From Elysia chlorotica (lineage: Eukaryota; Mollusca; Gastropoda; Plakobranchidae), in assembly GCA_003991915.1 (NCBI GenBank), contig RQTK01000005.1, forward strand, positions 62,001 through 126,000: DNA of 64,000 nucleotides, in the 5' to 3' direction. How positions within the stretch are numbered: the stretch's first letter is position 1; each line of letters starts with the position of its first letter. The notes under the pieces are model-generated. The model did no database searches and had not been told where the DNA came from. It saw only the letters and a list, made by a program, of their open reading frames with translations. The position numbers were made by a program, and so were the translations under genes. This document shows, piece after piece, positions 1 through 42,080 of the stretch.

Positions 1-153
1 CGTAGACATTATTTCTTTTCTTTTATTCAGGATTGTCTCTTTCCATTAAAATTAAGAACTTTTCGCTTAAACTAGTGCGCAATTTTTGGTTAATGGAAAA
101 TATGATAATGTATGTTTGTGTGTGTGTTGAGAGAGGTAGAGAGAGATATATTT

Positions 154-154
<1 letters not shown>

Positions 155-233
<79 letters not shown>

Positions 234-333
234 CAGACAGACAGACAGACAGACACAAACAGACAGACAGACAGACAGGCAGGCAGGCAGGCAGGCAGGC
301 AGACAGGCAGGCAGACAAAGAGACAGAAAGATA
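155..333. repeat. (CAGA)n microsatellite
   Basis: CAGA/CAGG tetranucleotides in the intron before the first visible ADAMTS exon. Open frames over it on both strands are artefacts of the repeat. Confidence 0.98.
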
Positions 334-708
334 AATAAATAGATAAATTGATAGATAGATAGATAATTCCACAGGCGTAAAAGGGGGCAATGATTCAAGC
401 AATAGTAAAATACATACTATTTTGAGGTATAATTTAAAAGGCTTTCGATCGCTATTTCTGAATAAAATATTTTGAACAATCGTCAAAAATTATCAGTGAC
501 TTAAACGTAATTTATGCAAACTTTTTTAACTGATTGACTAATTTTCATTTATTAAATTATTTTTAAACCTTTTGTTTTCTACCTATATCTCTATTAACCC
601 AATTATTTCTTTGTTTCTTTGTTTATTCACTCCTGCTTATATGGATTTTTTAAACTTATTTACTCATTTTTTTAATAGTTTGTTAAATCTATTTATTTTG
701 TACCACAG

Positions 709-22207
<21,499 letters not shown>

Positions 22208-22298
22208 TCGTGGACCCTCTCAAATATATTCTATTACCATAAGTTCTTTGCAACATCGAAGACCTTAGTTAATTATAACGAAAATATTAGTATTTTGT

Positions 22299-22304
22299 AA
22301 TAAA
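22299..22304 (+). terminator. Polyadenylation signal AATAAA of the ADAMTS gene
   Basis: The first AATAAA after the stop, 92 bases downstream, would give a short 3' UTR. Other AT-rich candidates follow, so the site used is inferred. Confidence 0.5.
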
Positions 22305-22559
22305 TATGTATGCCTCCGACAGAATTTTTGAGATATTATTTTGCCTCATTCTTTGAAGGGAAGACACTTGATCAAACCAAACATTGTTTTGGTGCGATTT
22401 TATTTATCTTCATTGTTATTGCATTTTCATTAGTGTTAAAATACTGTATATGCTTGTAAATACTTTTTGATGTTCGTGGCTACATACTCTATTACAAAGT
22501 TGAAATCAAAGTACGGCCTGGGATGTTTATGAAGTGATGACTCAAATAACATTAATTGG

Positions 22560-22610
22560 TATATTATGTATTATTGTTATTGTTATAATTATTATTATTT
22601 TTGTTATTAC

Positions 22611-22665
<55 letters not shown>

Positions 22666-22690
22666 ATATTTTTATTATTATTATTATTAC
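22560..22690. repeat. (ATT)n microsatellite
   Basis: An interrupted ATT run in the region just 3' of the ADAMTS gene. Confidence 0.95.
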
Positions 22691-25600
22691 TTTTGTAATG
22701 TTACATCATGTTTCGAAGTGCTTTGAGAGTTAAGCGTGATAGAAACGTATCTGTGGCATTCAATGATATTCACCTTGCACAGGAGACACAAAACGTTGAA
22801 CTTTATATTTATATATTCTTGTATATTTCCAAATTGTCTTTTATTACTGGCACCTTTAGCAAATTTTTAACTATGATGTTGTTAGAGAATGGAAATTGAT
22901 AGCACCCATCTCTTAAACATGATGTAAATACCACCTTGATGAATGGATTTTATGCATGTTTAGTGGCTGCTGTTGATGGGGTATTCTTTATAAAGATTTA
23001 CCTGATAATCTAAAGCGCACTAGGTTCAACAATATATTTTAATTAATTTTTCTTTACAAATATTTGTAAAAAATAAAAGATAATTGAAAACAATGACCAT
23101 GGTATACAGTATGATTGTATTTTAAAGGAAATAATACAACTATCCAACAAACAAAGTAATACCACTGTGTTGTTGTTCCATCTGATAGTATATAACAACG
23201 CAGGAGTCTTGTATTTTGTGTTTAAATTTGACGGGCTTGTACTATTTTCTCTATCTGTCTGTCTGTCTTTCTCTTTCTCTTCCTCACTCTCTGTCTATAA
23301 ACTATATATAAATATATATCTTTCTTTTGCTACTATCTCTTTCTCTCTCTTTCTTTATTTCGTCGCTCTCTATTTCTGTCTCCAACTTAAACTTCTTTTT
23401 TGCTTTGCCAACTTCACTTAATCCGTCTTCTCTGCTGTGAGAATTTCTACATAAGACTTGAAACTAGGATACATTCTTGTGTTATCATTTTCTTTTTGTC
23501 AAGTTCATTTTGTTTTGGATGAAGTCCTATATAAAGCATCTAAATCAAAACAAGAAAAAATTGATAGGATTTTCGTATTGTTTTGGCATTTTACGCTTTT
23601 TGTAATTCTGTGGTTTGTTTATGTAATTAAGCACCCACAGAGTACACAATTGCAAATAAATCCATTGTGAAATGCATCTAGAATCTTATTGCCAATTATT
23701 GATAATTTAAGTGTATTCAATGGCAAGGCATCACAGATATTGTATGTATAGTGCTGCAATACTTACAAAGCAATACAAAACACATGTTTTTTCGGTTTTA
23801 AGCCTTTGTCATACACACACAAAGACAACCGCACTTTGTATTGTGATGCGATTTGAGCTGATCTATACTTACTTTTATATTAATTTTGGTGCTCTTTGCA
23901 ATAGCTGTTCAGAAGCTGCTACGACACCAATAAGCTTTGAAATAAACTTGTATCACAGCTTTTTATCCCCGGATTGAAATGTTTTCAGTGATTTGAATTG
24001 TTGATAGCAATTGTACTACTAAACTCCCTGTATATCTTAATCTTATTATTACCCTTAACTTTTTCTATGGTGAAGTGTTAAGAGATGGTTGTGCTAACAG
24101 TAATACACGCGGCATAGTGGTGTTTAATTTGATACACAGATGTTATATTATTCAATGTTAGTTTCGCTTTCGAAGTACTTTGTCTTCCTGATATTTGCAT
24201 TTACAATATTGTTGTTTGAGCTTTAAAACCGCGTGTTTGCTCCACAGTATTAAACCTGTTTCTATTGACTGAATAATATGACATACTTTATATTTTGAAT
24301 GTTTATTAGAATTATAGCTCATTAAGTAGAGTAAAGAATGCGGCCAATGTTATTTTCCCCATATCCAAACCAACTAAGGCAATATTAATTTTTTGACGAG
24401 GAACTTTTGTTTGAAAAATAATAAAGTAAACATGGAATACACTGGATATAATTTAAAATTAGAAGGATATACTTATAGAAAGTGCTAACTATTCACTTCG
24501 ATTTGACCTCTTTGTTGATTTAAATATCATACTCGTAAATGCAACCCGGTAAATGTATTATACTTGTTATATCAAAATCTTATCATGCTAGTTGGATGTG
24601 CTCTTTCTTAAGGGCACGAAATAGCTACATGAATCATGAAAGTGTCACGCTAACGTTAGTTTTGAATCTGTGTATGGGGCATCGTTGTAGTCAATAGAAA
24701 AATACCAGCCTGGTAGTTAAACACTGAACTTTCATTTTCCTGTCTGCAAATTTACTGTGGACTTAAAATACCACGGCTTGATGATGCTTTTAGAATGGTT
24801 TTCAATGATGTGTTGGCTGGTTGCTCTGATTCAAACCCTGCAGGAATTCATTTTGAGTTTACGTCTAGAAAATATTGGATTTCTGTTGTTTTTGGAGACT
24901 ACACTTTGTCCTAAACAGTAAAAAAGTCGAAATATAAGTGATACTAAAACTGCATAGTTTGCCTTGGAAAGTTTACGTCCTAGGCATATTTACTCTCCTA
25001 AATAACAGAAAATGACCAGTATGTTGGCCAACTAGTTGCCGGATCTTTGTTGGCAAAAGTGCCCACTAGTTTTGTTGTCATTTTTAACTGATAGCAATTG
25101 GTGAGAAATATGTAAAATCATTACATTTACATTGCTCTTTGCCTTTCATAGATAATTGATTCCGTATATATCATTAGAAGGGCGTACACAATTTGTGTAC
25201 ATGATTGCCATGTGACATCATATAACTAAATTAATTAATCACTCTTGCATAAGGTATAAAAAAACACGCAGGTGGGATCTAACATTGCGTATTGTTAAAA
25301 CGGCGTATTATAATAGTTGTCACATACCTAATTTAAACCACTTGATTCCCTGTGTTATGAAAGATATTGTTTTACGACGCACTTTGACACGCGTTATTTT
25401 CAACTAAGTAAGTAATTCCTCTTCGATTTGGAAAGACTATAATTAATTTACTTCTTTCTGAAAAGTACCATGAATCTACTCCAGTCTGTCGAATGTTGTA
25501 ACTCAATTTTAAGCTCAAAATATGTAACAGAAACATTGTCATGCATATATGAAGGATTAAGCAACCTCTAAAACAATATTAGTTTTATTATACGCCTGGT

Positions 25601-27429
25601 AATTTTTCGCTGTAACATGTACTTCTTTACACTAGCAGTAATACCGCTTTTCCCCCGCGCTAGTAGAGCAGCATATTGAAGTTATTCTGATTAATCTCTT
25701 TTTCATTGTAACAAAAATGATACATTGTTTCGATTGCTATGCAATAAACTTAAACCAAATACGTGTTCTTGGAGTTGTAGCCTATATTCATAATTATCAA
25801 CATGTTTGGTCTGCTTATTATAATACAAAAGAAATGCCTATTTTAAGTAAGATATATCAACACAATGTCAATGCATTATTATTATTATAATAATAAAGAT
25901 GCAGTAACATAAATTATGAGAAACGAATCATCTAACGATTCACCATAAACAATTAAAAAAAACTTGAAGCGGTAGCACCTTAATAACTTTATTTGGCTAC
26001 ACGTTTTCAGACCCACTAGACACTGAAACGTTGACAAAAAACACTCATCAATCTAAATTAATCTAGATCAGATTTATTGAAAGTTATGTTCAGCATGTTA
26101 CTATTTTTAAGCCATTCTTTGTCTTTTAAATAAGGTTATTTATCATTTCTGCACAACAAGCTGGTGTGCATTAGGTGTTGTTAAAAGTTTTATATTATAA
26201 ATCTAACATTAGATTTTACGGGCACCTATTTATACTGGGAAAAACCGAAAAGATCCGAAATTACCCGAGAAGATTCAAAAAGATCCCCAAAAGACCCGAA
26301 AAGAATGTAGAAATTTTAAGTCTTAGACAGATGTTTCTTTTTCGATCCCCCCCCCCCCCAAAAAAGAAAAAAAAAAAAAAAAAAAAAACCTGGTACATTC
26401 AGTGGACACCTGAATACAGTGGGGTCCGATTCATGTCTTGTCTACGGCTCCCAGTTAACATGTGATGTCTGCTCGACTGTGTAGCCTATGTTATTAGAGA
26501 TCTGCTTGCGACACAAAAATTAACAACAAATAAATAACCATGAATATTTTTTTCGGATAGTATAGTGTCTTCTCGTATCTTCTAGGTAAAAATAAATACC
26601 GCAACATACAGTATCTTTCTTATCTTACCGCACTATGTAAGAGCAAAACTCTTTAGAAAAACTATATAGTTACGCAGGTGAAAATTAAAAGCAATACTTG
26701 TTTGACTCATTTAATTTCTGTTATTTTTTCTTTTCTCTGCTTTAATGCATAAATAGCTGGATTTATTTCACATTGCGAACCGCCAATTCATGGCGTGCTG
26801 TTTCCACATTATTGCTACTTTTTGGCGATCCTGGCGGGGAGCAAGTATACTTATCTAGACTGTCCTGCCATATGAACAGTAAACACCACTTCCTGGTCCT
26901 AACAATCTTTCATAATAATTTTTAAAAAACCAGCAAGAGAAAAAAGGAACAGACGGAGCTCAAAATACGCGCAGATTAAGCCTCATCTAATGCAGTAATA
27001 CTTTTGTCGGTTCCGTGTAAGGATGTGACACACTTCAATTTCGAACCTTTACAAACTTTGGGGCTGTAACAACGAACAAAACATATTTTAAAATCTCTGA
27101 TGCGGCACATAATTATGTTTTTAGTTGTTCGAATAACACATCACAACAGTTTTACCGACAGTTTTTTTTCTTTCTTGAGTAATGATAATTCTCAACAATA
27201 GCGACCTAAGCACCACTTAGCTGATCTGACAAATACGTCGAATTTCCAAGCGATTATACTGCAATTTATATTTTTGAATGGAAGAAAAACATTTTTTTAG
27301 ACAGTCTATGAGCATTTCATTTAATCTTACTGCAAAACCTAAATACCTTTTGTATTTGATTATTTTCATGGATGCAACAATAGGTTTAGAACTTTTCTAT
27401 CCTTTTTATCGAAACCTGTCTCTCATTAG
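22691..27429. other. Intergenic AT-rich DNA
   Basis: No exon-like segment with splice signals and family similarity was found on either strand. The short open frames are low-complexity or AT-rich. A C run followed by an A run sits at 26,347-26,389. Confidence 0.6.
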
Positions 27430-27665
27430 CGACTAAACGCCCTTATTGATCTCATCTGTACGAAACTTCTACATAATATTATTCCTAGAGAGGTTTTAGA
27501 CGGCGACGGGTCTCCGTAGCTGGATACTGGGACTCGTCCGTTTACATTATACTGAGCACGCGGATACCGCCCAACTAGTAAGGGATGAAACCTGTCTGAT
27601 CGTGGGTGTCGACCCGCAGACTTCCCAGTTTGGAGACCAACGCTTTGCCATCTTCGCCAGCTCAT
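27430..27665 (-). mobile_element. tRNA-derived SINE, reverse orientation
   Basis: Read on the - strand, GTTGGTCTCCAAACTGGGAA is followed by GTCGACACCCACGATC, then attatactg-type body and the gacggg/gtcta tail, in the same order as in the other copies of this family. Confidence 0.65.
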
Positions 27666-27949
27666 CCCCCCCCCCTTTCTCCGCCACTCCATGTTTTTTT
27701 TTTTTTAATAACGATCCTTGCTTAACAAAACAGCTGCAGAAAAGAAAGAAAGAAACAGTAATTCATAACTGTTTCGTAGTTCGCTTTAAAAATATTTTTA
27801 AAAAGGAAAAACACCAAAAACGATGATTATCTTTCTTGGAGCGTCACTTAAATAGTTATGTCAATGTAGGAAATAAAATTACATCATTAGAAGGACGAAG
27901 CTAGTTCTTTGAATATCACACAGCAGCTCTGCTTTATGTAACTTTTTCT

Positions 27950-28195
27950 TTCTTTACGTCCAACGTCAACAGCTGGTCTTACTTATTTTCCTCAAGACAT
28001 TTTCTGACAATTAATGTGTTGACACCACGAGACAGTGCGAGGAAGCCATGACTTATTTCTCAATCGATCACATTATACTGACAACGACTCAACCAATAGG
28101 AGACGAGATCTGGCAAGTATTTTTTCCTGATTGTAATATCAAACATAAAACCTCCCAAAAAGAAGCCCAACGCTCTTCCATTTAAATCTAATGAA
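27950..28195 (-). mobile_element. tRNA-derived SINE, reverse orientation, decayed
   Basis: The + strand begins tttacgtccaacgtcaacag, the complement of the gctgttggacgtta tail of the 47-kb copy. It continues with cacattatactgacaacgactcaacc, the complement of the gttgggtcggtgtcagtataat body. Confidence 0.7.
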
Positions 28196-28734
28196 GAAAC
28201 CCTTACAGTTACAAGCATTACAATCTTTCCGATTTGAAAAATGGGATGGAATTGTTTTCATCGAGCAAAGTCTAAGGAAATGGTGAGTACCTTTTTTTGC
28301 AACAATCATCTACAACAAAGCTGTTTATGACTTTACAAATTCAACTATCCAAACAGATGGAAACTGCGAAATACGAAGATGGCTGGATAACACAATGCCG
28401 GGGGTGCACAATGTTATACCTAGTTTTTACTTGTAGGTTTCAATGTTGTATATAAACAAAGTGTTGTAGAACATCACTGGTTAATTAAGTCTACAATTTA
28501 AAATATTTACCTATACGAGCATTTTTGGTAATGGTGGTGTTATCATCAATTTTTCTTTGCAACTCTATTTGTACATTATAAGGCAAAGGGGTTTATCGGC
28601 TCGATTTAATTTTTTTGCCATAACTAAATGACCCGTTAGAACGATAAAACCTTTAATTTTAACGAATACCATTATAATTTCCTATTTGATTTTCCTAAAA
28701 TTGTCATTTATACTCATATAATAGATTAGAATTA

Positions 28735-28905
28735 AGTAAGACCATAAGGGCGCTAAGAAAACCCTTTGCGGCGATGGGATCCCATATAGAGTAGAAAACA
28801 TTTCACTGGTACCAATCCAACCAGTAGGAGAAATAACGAGGCCGCCAGAGCAGGGCTCGAACCACGAACCACCTGCATCGGAAGCCGATGCTCTACATAA
28901 ATAAT
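28735..28905 (-). mobile_element. tRNA-derived SINE head, reverse orientation
   Basis: The - strand shows gagcatcggcttccgatgc followed by a B-box-like GTGGTTCGAGCCCTGC. The head resembles the 47,112 copy (aacatcggcttccgacgc). Confidence 0.7.
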
Positions 28906-29649
28906 GCCATTTAATGCTAAATCAGTTTATATAAGCAATTCCCATGTTTCTAAGCTTGTCAAGAGACAACCAAATAAACAAAGTTTTAAAATATGAAAAT
29001 AAACTTTTCTTTGGTCATTATAGCGCTGATTTAACAAAATAAATTGGTTTCGAAAACGGATTATACTGAACACCCACACAAATTGTCATTAGATAAACTT
29101 TTTGAAAGCACTTTTAGAAACGATCGCATTAGGAATGATAATGGTTCAGGCTTAATATTTTTATACTACTATTTCATGTATGTGGGAGGATGCTTCAGTT
29201 CCTCACGCGATGGCGGGTACGGCCACAGTAAAGGGAGTGAGTAGGAGGCTTTTGTCCAGACTCACTCCTATTCATGAATAAGTCACTTAATGACTGACAA
29301 GTCCTCTTAGAATGTTGATTTTCTATCCCTTTTGTTGTTGTTTTTGATAATTTTTTAATTGCCACTTATTATTGAAATTAAGATTTTGTTCCAAAATTTG
29401 CTGAGATCTTTTACCAAATGGAACAGTACAGAAAAGTTTCAACATTAATTTATTCAGTTAAAATAAAACTAAATGCTTTCATGTCTTGTGGCATAAAACC
29501 ACGTAAAAAAAACAGTGCAAGGATTTTCCGCTTGTTTATTACAATGTTTAATATAAGGGCAGTTTGCGTTGAGTCAACCATAAATCATTATTTTTTTTAA
29601 ATTAAATTGAAGGAGAAAATACAAGAAAAGTGTATGTGTACTACGAATA

Positions 29650-29655
29650 TTTATT
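29650..29655 (-). terminator. Possible polyadenylation signal of the dehydrogenase gene
   Basis: TTTATT on the + strand is AATAAA on the - strand, about 257 bases after the stop codon. Its choice is inferred from position only. Confidence 0.35.
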
Positions 29656-29911
29656 CCGGTGCACTATTTAGAGTATATACATTAACATAATTTAAAGAAA
29701 GTAAATATTTGAAATAAATAACGATTAGTCGGTTGTCTTTGGTTAACTTTGAGAAAGGGGTCGATCAGTAGTTTTTGCAGTATATATAGACATAAATGAT
29801 AAATAAATATGTGTTGTTTTGGAGATGAATACAATAGAAAACTGGAGGAATGTTGATATCTCTCAGGTCTTGTGATTTCTGCTAGAAGCGAATAATATGT
29901 ACAAACTAAGC

Positions 29912-35976
<6,065 letters not shown>

Positions 35977-36699
35977 CTGAAAAAAAGAAGGGAAGAAAGG
36001 GAATTGTTGTTGAGACAACACTCAGTATTATTATCTCTCTCAGAGACTATAATATATATTCAAATGCTGAGTTTTTAAAGGAAAGCTGTTTTTTTTCCTC
36101 TGTTTTTATTTGTTCACTTGTCTCACTCGATGCGATAGCGCCGTGGTATTGATCAAAGCATCTTGAATTGTTCCCCTGAACAAACAGTCTGAAAGTGTGC
36201 TTGCATTCACCATTCAATTAATTTTTTGCACGTTTTCTTTTCCTTTAGAAACGGAAATAAAGAAAAAGGTTGAACTGTAGAAAAGATAGGACACGCTTCT
36301 CTGCATCCTCTCCAGTAAACAGTGGTAAAACAGATACAGAGCATCCCTATTTCAATCCTTCATCGATATACGCCAAATGTAATGTGTCACTTGATTTCCC
36401 AGATTGAGTGATTCGAAGTAATCGTTTGTTGTTGCAGCGACATTGAGTGGACGCTTTCAAAGACTTGTAAGGAATCGTAAGAGAGTATTTGAGATGGGTA
36501 TAAATAATTTAAAACACTAAATCACAGAAACGGCTAATAAAGCCGGTGTGGGCGAATAATGTAAAGTAGAAGACCTACGATCGAGCGCAATTTTAATCGG
36601 AACTGGTATCTGCATAAAACATATCAGCACAATATTTACATTGCACACAAAACACAATACTTAATTTTTCTAATTTTTTTGTTTTACTTTGTTGCTTGT

Positions 36700-36743
<44 letters not shown>

Positions 36744-37166
36744 GATGATGATGTTCTTGTTTTTGTTTCTGTTGTTGCTGCTGTTGCTGTCTTTCAGATA
36801 CGCAACTAACAATTAAGGGTTTGCAAAATTGTAAGGCATATTTCAAAATCACTTTTGTTTGTCACAGAAATAAACAGCTCCCTCACCTCCTAAGTCCAAA
36901 CGTCCATTGAGAAGGGAAACCCGTCGAAGACTGAGGTTTTAAAAAATGCTTTGGAAACAAACCCTTGACTGGCTTCATCTGCGAGACTTCATGGCAGTTT
37001 AGCATGAGGGTGGCTAAATTTTGCAGTGGACGCGCATGCTTAAATGGTTTGACAGCTATAAAGATCCGTAACTATTAATTTTATTCTCCTTATTCTATCT
37101 CTTATGATATTGAAAAACATATATATTTAAGGAAGTAGTTATAATACAGAAGTATTTAGAGCAGTT

Positions 37167-37192
37167 GTGGTAGAAGAAGAAGAAGTAGTAGC

Positions 37193-37287
<95 letters not shown>

Positions 37288-37330
37288 CAGTAATAGTAGT
37301 AGTAACATGTAGTTGTTGTTGTTGTTGTTT

Positions 37331-37382
<52 letters not shown>
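37167..37382. repeat. Compound (AGT)n - (TTG)n microsatellite
   Basis: An AGT array changes to a TTG array after a short linker holding gtaacatgt. Confidence 0.97.
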
Positions 37383-38834
37383 AGTGTAAGTATTTAAATG
37401 TGAAAGATGATTTGAGGAAAAACAATTGCCCAGCACATAACATTAAACATTCCCTGTTTCTAAGAACTCAAGCGGATACATGTGCAAGTAAAGAAGGTAC
37501 TTTTCACGAATACACGAATACAGAAATACGCACAACTTGGCAATTAAGGGACACTAAAAATAACAAATATTTAATAAACATTTAGTCTGTACTGAATTGG
37601 TGGAAGCCGAAAAGCAGATTAAGAAAGTGGAGATTAATTTTGCAATAGTCTCCTTTGGACGTGAATTAATTTTAATAATGGGGGAAACAAGTTTGAATTG
37701 TGTGTTTTTTATTTTATTTTAACACCTTGAGGCATTGTTTCAAAACAAGACCATTCTTTTAGTTTAGCCCTGTGGGTGTGCCATAAAACAGGCTTTAAAT
37801 CATAGGAAACATTTTGCATACAAGATATTTTACTCTTTAAAGAAGGCTTTAAAAGATATTCCAAATGCAGTTTCGTTTCCTTGCTTTTAATAATATATCA
37901 ATCAAATAATGATATCTTTTTTTTACAATCATCTTAACGTATAGATTTTTTTTAAAGAAGGAAAATTGCTGGTAACCTAATTTATTTTGTTGTCAAACTA
38001 AATTTTCTAATTTACTTTACTTACGATTCGGATATCGTTTTTTCCATGAATTCGAACAGCTCTGTTAGTTGACATTCTTGGTAGTTAATAGTATTTTGGT
38101 TTTCAATTTACTTTGAATTAAGCTGTGATAAGGAATAATAATGAAAAAAATCACGCGTCCTTAAGCAGCGTAGCGGTTGTGAAGTCCTTGATATCCAGTA
38201 TGCTCCCTGTGGAAAACAGCGGTGACTGGCAATACGAAGCCGTAATATATCAGTTGTGTCACAGGATATATCTATGTGAAGCAAACACATACACAGCATG
38301 GTCGTGATTGATAAAAAGGTCAACAAATGGCCAACAGAGAACCGTCGTCAGTGTCATACGTTAACGCTAAAATCTACTAATAACATTTACATAAAATATA
38401 GAATAATAAGATGCGTATGCAGACATTAAACGAATTTACAAGAGACAACATATTGATGCATAGAACTTAAATAACTTTGTCTTTTAATGATAGGCATATC
38501 TAGTATTTATAACGTAACTTATACAAGGCTGTGCACAAAGGAGAGAAGCTAAACCTGAACCGATTAGTTTTTTGCTACTTAGTGTTTTTTTCGTTATGAT
38601 CTTAAAGTTAATTATTCCAAGACGACATTAGAGATCCAAACATTAGATTTCGAGCTGATTTCCACCAATCGCAAATACGTTACATCACGTGCAGAGACGC
38701 AAAAATTAGTAGTTTGTTTGTTATGGTTTAATTTGTTGGTGAATCACAGGCAATATTGTGGACAGGTACCAAGTCTATGATAAAAATTGAATGTCGTAAT
38801 ACGCAGATAGAGTGAGAGAGAGAGAGAGAGAGAG

Positions 38835-38995
38835 AGAGCGTGGGATACCAGGACCTCTGTCTAAACTAGTGACAATGATTACACTGACCGACCCAATGAG
38901 TAAGGATAAAGCTGGCCCAATCGGGGATTGAACCATGGACATCCGGAATAGAAATCTCGCGCTCTACGGGTTGGCTACATTGTCCCTAATTTTAG
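38835..38995 (-). mobile_element. tRNA-derived SINE, reverse orientation
   Basis: The - strand reads gtagccaacccgtagagcgc (A-box-like), then CATGGTTCAATCCCCG (B-box-like), then the cattgggtcggtcagtgtaat body. Confidence 0.7.
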
Positions 38996-39679
38996 CGTTA
39001 CGTAAATAAACTGATTTTCAAGAGAGTCAAACAGATATGGCTAAAATCAATTGGTTAGTTTTAAACTTCGAGGGACCGTCGCTCTGCAACCAACATTAAA
39101 TTTTGGAAAACGCATTTCCGATTTGGGCCATAGCAAGTTTTAAAAAAACAATGAAAATACGAAAATAAACAATGGTTAAAATGTTAGCATTGTACAATTA
39201 AATTGTAAATATTTAATAATTTGTTGGAATTTGACAGGACATTCCAAAATAATTTGAACAATTTTTACACAATAATTTTTTTTTAATTACAAAAAGGTAA
39301 CTTAAAGGCAATAAGTACTCATCATTCGAGTCAATTTCTATTTAAGTATGCAGCATTTAGACGCTAAAGAGGTCGAGCTTGAAATGTGAAACAATGTTAG
39401 TTATGTGGCGAGCCCAGCTGAAGGTCAGCCCTAGAGCTAAGTACTGATAAGTTATCTCCTTGTGTAAGAAGTCCAAGCAATATTGTCAGTCAACTGGCAA
39501 TTTCGGATTCGTGCATTAAAACTGTTTCCAGTCATGAAGAACAGAAAGAAGGTAAAGACAATGGACAGGAAGATTAATTTTCTTTAAGGTTTATCACAGA
39601 GAAATACACGTAATAACAATTCAAAAAGGTAGAAAATGTACAGGGAGAAAGAGAAATTGATATTGTGAAAAAGTCAGCA

Positions 39680-39721
<42 letters not shown>

Positions 39722-40039
39722 TGTTAGAGAGAGTATGTGAGAAAGGGTGATGTTTGGGCGGATTTAGAAAGAAAAAGCATGTGTAGCAATCGTTTATAAT
39801 ATACATTCACTGATAATTATGATTTCAATAAATAAGAGAAAGGAAAAGACAAACGGACAGACACACAGATACCCAGATACACAGACACAGACATAGACAG
39901 AGACAGGCAAAGGCTAAGACAGACAGAGCCAAACAGACATAGATAGACACAGACACAAACAGGTAAAGGGTGACGTAGAGTGAAAGACAATAAAGCCAGA
40001 CTAAGACATTTCTATGTAATAAAGTAAACCTTTCGTAGC

Positions 40040-40170
40040 TTAGAAAGTTTGGTCAGTTGGCAGAGCAAGCGACCTCATACAAGGAGAAAACCGTTTTGCT
40101 TTCTTTTGGTTTGGTTGGAGACGGAGTATGTTGTGCACAGCTGAGACAGTACTTCTAGTTTTCCCACTAT
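40040..40170 (+). mobile_element. Decayed tRNA-derived SINE
   Basis: gtcagttggcagagcaagcg is A-box-like, ggtttggttggagac is a weak B box, and agctgagacagtacttcta resembles the family body. Confidence 0.45.
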
Positions 40171-41499
40171 TTCTATGTTAACAATTGAAAGCATTTATTG
40201 TAAGAAGGGTTCACCAGCTCTGAAAATGAATAAACAATACAAAAAAGTATGCTTCCTGCCTTAAGCCCTAACAAAACACAGAAAAAGATGGTTGTTTTTT
40301 TTTTTTTTAATTGAAATATAATAAATAAATAAGGAAATGAAAAACAATTAGAAAACAACTATAGTTATACTAATCTAAAAGAAGAATGAAAGATGTGAAC
40401 TGTGCTTTTCGGATAAATAGGCCATAAGTGAAATAAAGTAATATAAAATTTACTACACTGTATATAAATTATCAGATAAAATTATAAAGAAAGAGACAGA
40501 CACGACGGAGAATAGCCTTAATAGCGAACGAAGAGAAAGGCAGGGAAAAATAAAGAAAACGATTTTTAATAGAGAAGTAAAATGTAAATGAACTTACAAA
40601 GGTAGAACGATTTCAACATAAAACGTCAAACAAGCACTTTTAATAGCCAAAAAAACTTTTAACTGGGACAGTAGTTCCCCGTTATGGATTTCCCATAGGC
40701 GGCATCAATGGGCGAAATAGCTCAGATCTAGCCGGTGCCGTTTAAAAACAAGATGTACCATTTCCAAGACATTTATCTTTTAAAACCAATGACACCATTA
40801 TGGCAGATGTGATTAGGGCTTCTGTCCTGTTTCAGATTTGTTCATGGTCATCAAAATTAATTCTCAATAGAAAAAGAAAGCTCTGGAGGTAACTGTTAAA
40901 CTCTTAATATTTAGTGCAGAGACATAGTCACAGCAGAGATAATTACATTTTTTAAATACGGGTCTTTACGTCATAAGATCTGATCTTTGTAAAAAAAAAT
41001 AATGCAATATTTTGCCATAGACGTACGCTAAAGTACCATAACATAAAAGTCTTGTAACCCAGAGCGTTGGATGACTCCACTCTAGCCTCTTAGCGCTTTG
41101 GAGAGATTATGCAGCGAGGTGTCAGGTTTTGCAACCAGCCGAAGTAACCCTCTCTCATCTATTTTCCGTCGCATAAGTCAAGATACGAGAATGGTATATC
41201 CTGTCATGTCTCTTTTGTATTTTTTGCCTCACACGGTTCGCGTTGATGATTTCTCCACTCCAGCACGATAGCGCCCACCTTGCTCTACAGCCCTGGTCCT
41301 ATGCTGCCATGACGAATCTTATGATGCTATAGAAGAAGAACAGAAAAGGTACGAGTTTCGAAAAAGGGTACGGAAAAAATAGTGGGTGTTATTGGTGAGC
41401 AATAGTCTGCCTTCAAATTATACTGAAAACAAAATGTTCTGTGGGCGTGACCACTCGGCTGTGAAAAAAACAAAGAGGAAATTGGTTTGTATCCCTAGC

Positions 41500-42080
41500 T
41501 TTGATTAGCATAAGAATGAGTGGCGGCTGGGGACAAGACCATGAAACTTTGGACCGGAGTATGCCAGGGATGGCCGTGTTTGTAGAGCGGTTTACGCCAC
41601 CCGAGGGACATGTCGATTGCTCGCGGCACCCTCCAGCCCCCGGCAGCAGGAGAGATTTCACGAACCATTTGCCCACGTGGACCTGTGGAGAGTGTCAATC
41701 GTCAAAAGCGTTATGTGCTTGCAGAGAAGCACACAAGAGCATAACAATAGCCATAGGTAACGTTGTAACAACGTCAGGTGAACCTCAACAATTGAATTAC
41801 GAGGGATCAGAAAATGAGAACAGGCACGATTTATGCCTCTCAATTGTGATATCTCAAATGTCTAGTGGCAATCATTGATACAAATGTGGAGTGGGGATGC
41901 GTTGTCTGCACTTCATTTGGCGCGGGTCATAAGAGTCCTTGAGCTGAAATGATGTTAGGCGTGTCTGGATCGATGCTATATTCTGCCTTGGTTAGCCGGG
42001 CTCATCGACTTCTATGCATGTGCCACCAGGGCTGCCAGCCCAAGTTACCAGGGCCTAGATCTACACAGCGCAATCAAAAG
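41500..42080. other. Unidentified GC-richer segment with a 125-codon open frame
   Basis: An open frame runs at 41,501-41,878 on the + strand, and shorter ones run opposite. Composition differs from the AT-rich surroundings. The reading (GWGQDHETLDRSMPGMAVF and so on) is not a family I recognise. It could be a repeat or transposon fragment, since a SINE follows directly. Confidence 0.4.

Noticed and set aside
155-333. A CRISPR-like array of short repeats
   Set aside because: It is a simple tetranucleotide microsatellite without spacers, in a eukaryotic intron.
36885-36930. A possible dehydrogenase exon on the - strand reading NGRLDLG before GTGAGG
   Set aside because: The frame that would join the next exon contains a stop.
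37095-37443. Tyr-, Asn- and Leu-rich open frames
   Set aside because: They are translations of the AGT and TTG arrays and carry no complex sequence.
38150-38215. A possible N-terminal exon of the dehydrogenase on the - strand (ILDIKDFTTATLLKDA)
   Set aside because: It has an acceptor-like tttccacag, but its phase does not join the exon at 35,976 and no family motif is present.
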